Of a DNA stretch of 64,000 nucleotides, positions 61,238 to 64,000 are shown in pieces. The DNA is from Bacteroidia bacterium. GTDB taxonomy: Bacteria > Bacteroidota > Bacteroidia > Flavobacteriales > Flavobacteriaceae. The stretch's first letter is position 1. Every line of letters begins with the position of its first letter. Both the position numbers and the translations under genes were made by a program. Location: positions 107,384 to 171,383 of the forward strand of contig JAUIKY010000004.1 in the NCBI GenBank assembly GCA_030430535.1, given 5' to 3'. The notes beneath the pieces were generated by a model, which was given only the letters and a program-made list of their open reading frames with translations, was not told the DNA's origin and did not search any database.

Positions 61238-62218
61238 ATGACCTTTAAGTTTTTTATGAAGTCTGCTTTATCCCTGTTTTTTATGCTTGTTTTGGTGGGT
61301 TCCTGTAAAAAGGAAAGTGCTTTGGAGGCCGAAATAGCCCAAATAAATACGGATATTGAGGTAGAACGATTTGAAGAACTATTTAAAAATGCGGATGCCG
61401 AAAGTTTTCCTAAACTCAAGCAAGCCTATCCGTTTATGTTTCCGCAAAAGTACACCGATTCTTTTTGGCTAGCCCGAAAGACTGATACTCTTCAAATAGA
61501 GTTGCTTAATGAGGTTGAAAAAGCTTACCCGAATTTTAATAATGAAGAGGCCGAAATTGAATCGTTGTTCAATCATTTAAAATATTATTTTCCGCAGTTT
61601 AGTGCGCCGCGTGTTATTACGGTGACTAACGATGTGGATTACCGAAACAGTGTTATTGTTACCGATACCATTGCGCTAATTGCGTTGGATTCGTATTTGG
61701 GAGACGACCATAAATTTTACCAGGGCATTCCCAAATACATCCGAGCTAATTTAAAAAAAGAACAAATTGTGGTCGATTTGGCAGAGGCCTATGCCGAAAA
61801 GTTAATTTTCCATCCGCAACGCAAAACGCTGTTGGACGAAATGGTTTACTACGGCAAACAATTGTATTTTAAAGATGCCGTCATTCCGTTTAAAACCGAT
61901 GCCGAAAAAATAGCTTATACCGAAGCCGAACTCGATTGGGCAAAAGCCAACGAAAGTTATATTTGGCGCTATTTTGTGGAGCGCGAACTGTTGTTTAGTA
62001 CCGATACCAAATTGCCCGGGCGTTTTATAAACCCGGCGCCTTTCAGTAAATTTTATTTGGAGGATATCGATACCGATTCGCCCGGTAGGTTGGGCAGATA
62101 CATAGGTTGGCAAATTGTAAGGGCCTATATGGAAAATAACCAAGTGTCTTTAAACGAGATGCTCATAAAAAGCACCGAAGACATTTTTAATAACTCGAAG
62201 TTTAAACCAGAAAAGTAA
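61238..62218 (+). CDS. gldB: Gliding motility lipoprotein GldB
   Basis: The 326-residue protein has a lipoprotein signal (MKSALSLFFMLVLVGSC, Cys23 when counted from 61238). The mature part reads like GldB of Flavobacterium: VERFEELFKNAD, AYPFMFPQKYTDSFW, LGDDHKFYQGIP, and GRLGRYIGWQIVRAYMEN. GldB is required for gliding and type IX secretion in F. johnsoniae. The next gene, gldC, overlaps the stop by one base (TAATG), which confirms the pair. ATG 61256 is a possible alternative start that would shorten the signal to typical length. Confidence 0.92.
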   Translation: MTFKFFMKSALSLFFMLVLVGSCKKESALEAEIAQINTDIEVERFEELFKNADAESFPKLKQAYPFMFPQKYTDSFWLARKTDTLQIELLNEVEKAYPNFNNEEAEIESLFNHLKYYFPQFSAPRVITVTNDVDYRNSVIVTDTIALIALDSYLGDDHKFYQGIPKYIRANLKKEQIVVDLAEAYAEKLIFHPQRKTLLDEMVYYGKQLYFKDAVIPFKTDAEKIAYTEAELDWAKANESYIWRYFVERELLFSTDTKLPGRFINPAPFSKFYLEDIDTDSPGRLGRYIGWQIVRAYMENNQVSLNEMLIKSTEDIFNNSKFKPEK

Positions 62219-62550
62219 TGGGAAATATAAAATCGAAAATAGAGCTTAACGTTGAATTGGACGAAAACCGCGTGCCGGAAAAATTACATTGGTCCGCCAA
62301 TGATGGCGGCGTAAGCAATGAGGAAGCCAAAGCCATGATGTTGTCGGTGTGGGATTCAAAAGCCCAAGAATCTTTGCGTATCGATTTGTGGACCAAAGAT
62401 ATGCCCGTTGATGAAATGAAAGTGTTTTTCCACCAAACTTTAGTAGCCATGAGCGATACCTTTTACCGCGCTACCCAAGACGATAAAATGAGCGCCACCA
62501 TGAAGGATTTCTGCGATTATTTTGCTGAAAAACTAGAGCTTAAAAAGTAA
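62218..62550 (+). CDS. gldC: Gliding motility protein GldC
   Basis: A 110-residue soluble protein matching GldC (IKSKIELNVELDENRVPEKLHW, shortened in reading; SANDGGVSNEEAKAMMLSVWD). It is always beside gldB in flavobacteria and enhances gliding, with no known enzyme activity. The start overlaps the gldB stop. A terminator follows at 62687. Confidence 0.92.
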   Translation: MGNIKSKIELNVELDENRVPEKLHWSANDGGVSNEEAKAMMLSVWDSKAQESLRIDLWTKDMPVDEMKVFFHQTLVAMSDTFYRATQDDKMSATMKDFCDYFAEKLELKK

Positions 62551-62686
62551 AAGGATTTATAGAAAAGTACGGTAAATCTGAGGTGATTCTGCGTTCCAAT
62601 ATTTACAGTTTGAAAGCTGTTTTTAGCCTTATTTAGCTTCTGGGTAATCGGTTTGGGTTTAGATTGCGATAACTATTAAAAACAAC

Positions 62687-62712
62687 AAACGCCCTTAAAG
62701 TGGGCGTTTTTA
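62687..62712 (+). terminator. Terminator after gldB-gldC
   Basis: AAACGCCC and GGGCGTTT form an 8-bp stem with loop TTAAAGT, followed by TTTTTATAT. It lies 137 bp after gldC, at the border to the accessory segment. Confidence 0.75.
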
Positions 62713-62737
62713 TATCGTGTTTTTACAAAATTATGGG

Positions 62738-62764
62738 CTTGTGCGATGGTTACCGGTGTTGGCA
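62738..62764. repeat. Left boundary inverted repeats of the PIN-like gene segment
   Basis: CTTGTGC (62738-62744) and TGTTGGCA (62757-62764) recur in inverted orientation at the other end of the gene, as GCACAAG (63887-63893) and TGCCAACA (63753-63760). The inner pair overlaps the last codons of the PIN-like gene. Confidence 0.5.
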
Positions 62765-63724
62765 GCTGCCATTTATATTTAAAAAATTAAGATATTGCTC
62801 AATATCCATTACGTTATTTTCAAGTCCGTTTTCTTTTAGTATTTCTGTTATTTCTTTGTCAGATGTAACTAGAATCATTTTCCCATCGTTTATTGTGTTT
62901 TTAGAAATCAAGAAAGAAATTTGATAATCCCAGAGCCAATTCCATCTTCTAGCTTTTGAATTTTTCGAGTTCATATCGATATTTTTTGTTATGATTTCAC
63001 ACAATATCCATTGAAAAAACGCAGATGACATAGGCAATTCCTGTCTTAAAAATCGGGCTCTATTTTGAAATTCTTGTTCTTCTAATTCTATTCCTAATTG
63101 TTCAGCAACAATCTTTAAAGATTTAAGAGATAAATTGTGTGCATAGGTGTCACTCTTGAAGTATTTGATTAGGATTCTCTTGCGAGTTTTTTTGCCTTTT
63201 TTTGGGTGAATTTGTTCCATTCCATAATTGGCAGCATTTACTAACCCGACAAGATTATTCGAGAAACTTTGTTCATATTTTGTCAAAGTTGTTTTGATAA
63301 ACTCATAAAATTTGTTCGAAAGATTTGGCTGTTTGTCAAATGATTTGAACGATTCGAAATGTTTAGAGATTCTTTTTGACTCTTTATCAAAATCCATAGG
63401 TAAAGCACCAAACATCATTGCAGAAATCTGAAAGAAAGGAAAAGAAGCAATTCGTATTAGTTCTTTTTCAGAATCGAAACAATGTTGAGTCAAAAATTGT
63501 AAACTGTTCAGGCAATTTTTAAAGTTTATTCCGTCTTTTTCCTCAACTAAATTTGCAGATAATTCTAAATTAACTGTGAGGGTGGAAATTGGTTCAATGT
63601 TTTTTTCTTTTTCAGCTAAATGGACTAGATTAAAAAATTCAGATAATTCAGTTTTGTTTTTATTCCGAACAATTTGTCTATAAGAATTAGTGTCAAAAAA
63701 AACAGATGTTTTCTGATTTATCAT
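62750..63724 (-). CDS. PIN-like domain protein, possible RNase or toxin/defence factor
   Basis: I do not recognise a named family. The 324-residue protein begins with a PIN-type first strand, SVFFDTNSYRQI (Asp11), and ends with LVTSDKEITEIL (Asp289) plus Asp266 in WLWDYQISFL, the usual acidic positions of PIN nucleases. The ~240 residues between are helical and lysine-rich. Codon use is more AT-rich than in neighbours (few GCC/GGC). The gene is alone and bounded by inverted repeats and a large hairpin, so it looks acquired. No antitoxin-sized gene is adjacent. Confidence 0.6.
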   Translation of the reverse strand: MINQKTSVFFDTNSYRQIVRNKNKTELSEFFNLVHLAEKEKNIEPISTLTVNLELSANLVEEKDGINFKNCLNSLQFLTQHCFDSEKELIRIASFPFFQISAMMFGALPMDFDKESKRISKHFESFKSFDKQPNLSNKFYEFIKTTLTKYEQSFSNNLVGLVNAANYGMEQIHPKKGKKTRKRILIKYFKSDTYAHNLSLKSLKIVAEQLGIELEEQEFQNRARFLRQELPMSSAFFQWILCEIITKNIDMNSKNSKARRWNWLWDYQISFLISKNTINDGKMILVTSDKEITEILKENGLENNVMDIEQYLNFLNINGSCQHR

Positions 63725-63750
63725 TGTCTATTTTCGTGAGGTCTTTGGTT

Positions 63751-63893
63751 GTTGCCAACAGTCTCGGCTATGAGCAGTTGCGTGGGGTAACACGGGGCTT
63801 TAGTAAGTACACGGCAAGCTGAAAATTTCGAAGGAATTTTCAAGATAAACCTGTAATAACAATTGTTTATAGCTATTGTGCCTGTTGCACAAG
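63751..63893. repeat. attC-like imperfect hairpin upstream of the PIN-like gene
   Basis: CTATGAGCAGTTG (63768-63780) pairs over all 13 positions with CAATTGTTTATAG (63860-63872), with ten Watson-Crick and three G-T pairs. An outer stem joins CAACAG (63756-63761) with CTGTTG (63882-63887). A third stem, GAAAATT..AATTTTC, lies in the 79-nt centre. The shape, with AAC/GTT at the outer ends, recalls integron attC sites, but the RYYYAAC/GTTRRRY boxes are not canonical. Confidence 0.5.
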
Positions 63894-63947
63894 ACTCAAA
63901 TATAGTTTAAAATTTTCAGATTTGCCTGAAAGTTCTTATTTTTAGGG

Positions 63948-64000
63948 ATGCAAGGCAAAAAGAACTACCAGGAGAAACTGTTCAGCAGTTTCCAGTTGAG
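63948..64000 (+). CDS. Transposase N-terminus (IS1182-like), 3' partial
   Basis: An ATG at 63948 opens MQGKKNYQEKLFSSFQL, which runs off the window end. I recall this MQGKK.YQEKLF..FQLS start from IS1182/DDE transposases of Flavobacteriaceae; only 17 residues are visible, so the call is tentative. Just upstream, TTTCAG..CTGAAA (63914-63931) is a short inverted repeat that may belong to the element end. It supports the view that this end of the window is an accessory segment. Confidence 0.5.
   Translation, partial: MQGKKNYQEKLFSSFQL

Overview
The window looks like a chromosome segment of a marine-type member of the Flavobacteriaceae (Bacteroidota). Supporting signs are the low GC content, the gliding genes gldA, gldB and gldC, a secreted protein with a type IX sorting tail, promoters of the TTG/TTTG-N18..21-TAnnTTTG kind, few Shine-Dalgarno sites, and a DnaG primase whose zinc-finger ligands are gone. 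I see no rRNA, tRNA or CRISPR. Most of the window is dense core metabolism. Two short stretches (about 7.1-10.0 kb and 62.7-64.0 kb) look accessory.

Layout. 1-2.4 kb: end of an arginine operon (argE-like deacetylase, cut by the window edge, then argH). 2.6-7.1 kb: a ROK sugar kinase facing away from a secreted GH3 glycosidase and a DUF1080 lipoprotein. 7.1-10.0 kb: an array of ~159-bp repeats split by a small GIY-YIG nuclease gene, a cysteine-rich CPCC-like protein, a gene broken by one TGA, and a structured RNA-like element with a terminator. 10.0-12.3 kb: leuA-leuB. 12.4-14.0 kb: a helical-repeat protein of unknown function.

14.0-36.4 kb is almost entirely sulfur amino acid metabolism. A SAM-I riboswitch precedes metY, a three-part MetX/aspartokinase/homoserine dehydrogenase fusion and a second trans-sulfuration enzyme. 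Then come a PhzF-like gene and an Rrf2 regulator. These are followed by a sulfate assimilation operon: DUF2061 protein, cysH, cysD, cysN, sulfite reductase, the two siroheme genes and a ferredoxin-NADP reductase. After that come cysE-cysM, then a second SAM-I riboswitch with a two-gene metH, then metF. Together these cover sulfate to sulfide, serine to cysteine, aspartate to homocysteine, and homocysteine to methionine.

36.4-42.6 kb: a PagL-like lipid A deacylase, a DUF2807 lipoprotein, and pta-ackA and gldA on the minus strand. 42.7-47.0 kb: an aromatic amino acid operon (pheA, aminotransferase, tyrA, DAHP synthase/chorismate mutase). A 25-residue leader peptide packed with Tyr and Phe codons, plus a competing antiterminator and terminator, precedes it; this is the clearest regulatory system in the window. 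47-62.6 kb: housekeeping genes (rsgA, dtd, mazG-like, aroA, queA, rlmN, polyprenyl synthase, dnaG, a NarL-type regulator with Glu at the phosphorylation site, nadE, gldB, gldC). 62.7-64 kb: a PIN-like gene bounded by inverted repeats and a large attC-like hairpin, then the first codons of a probable transposase.

Small repeats recur between genes: three copies of a 20-bp ATTCCCG palindrome, and three copies of a ~43-bp hairpin element just before the start codons of cysN, metF and tyrA.
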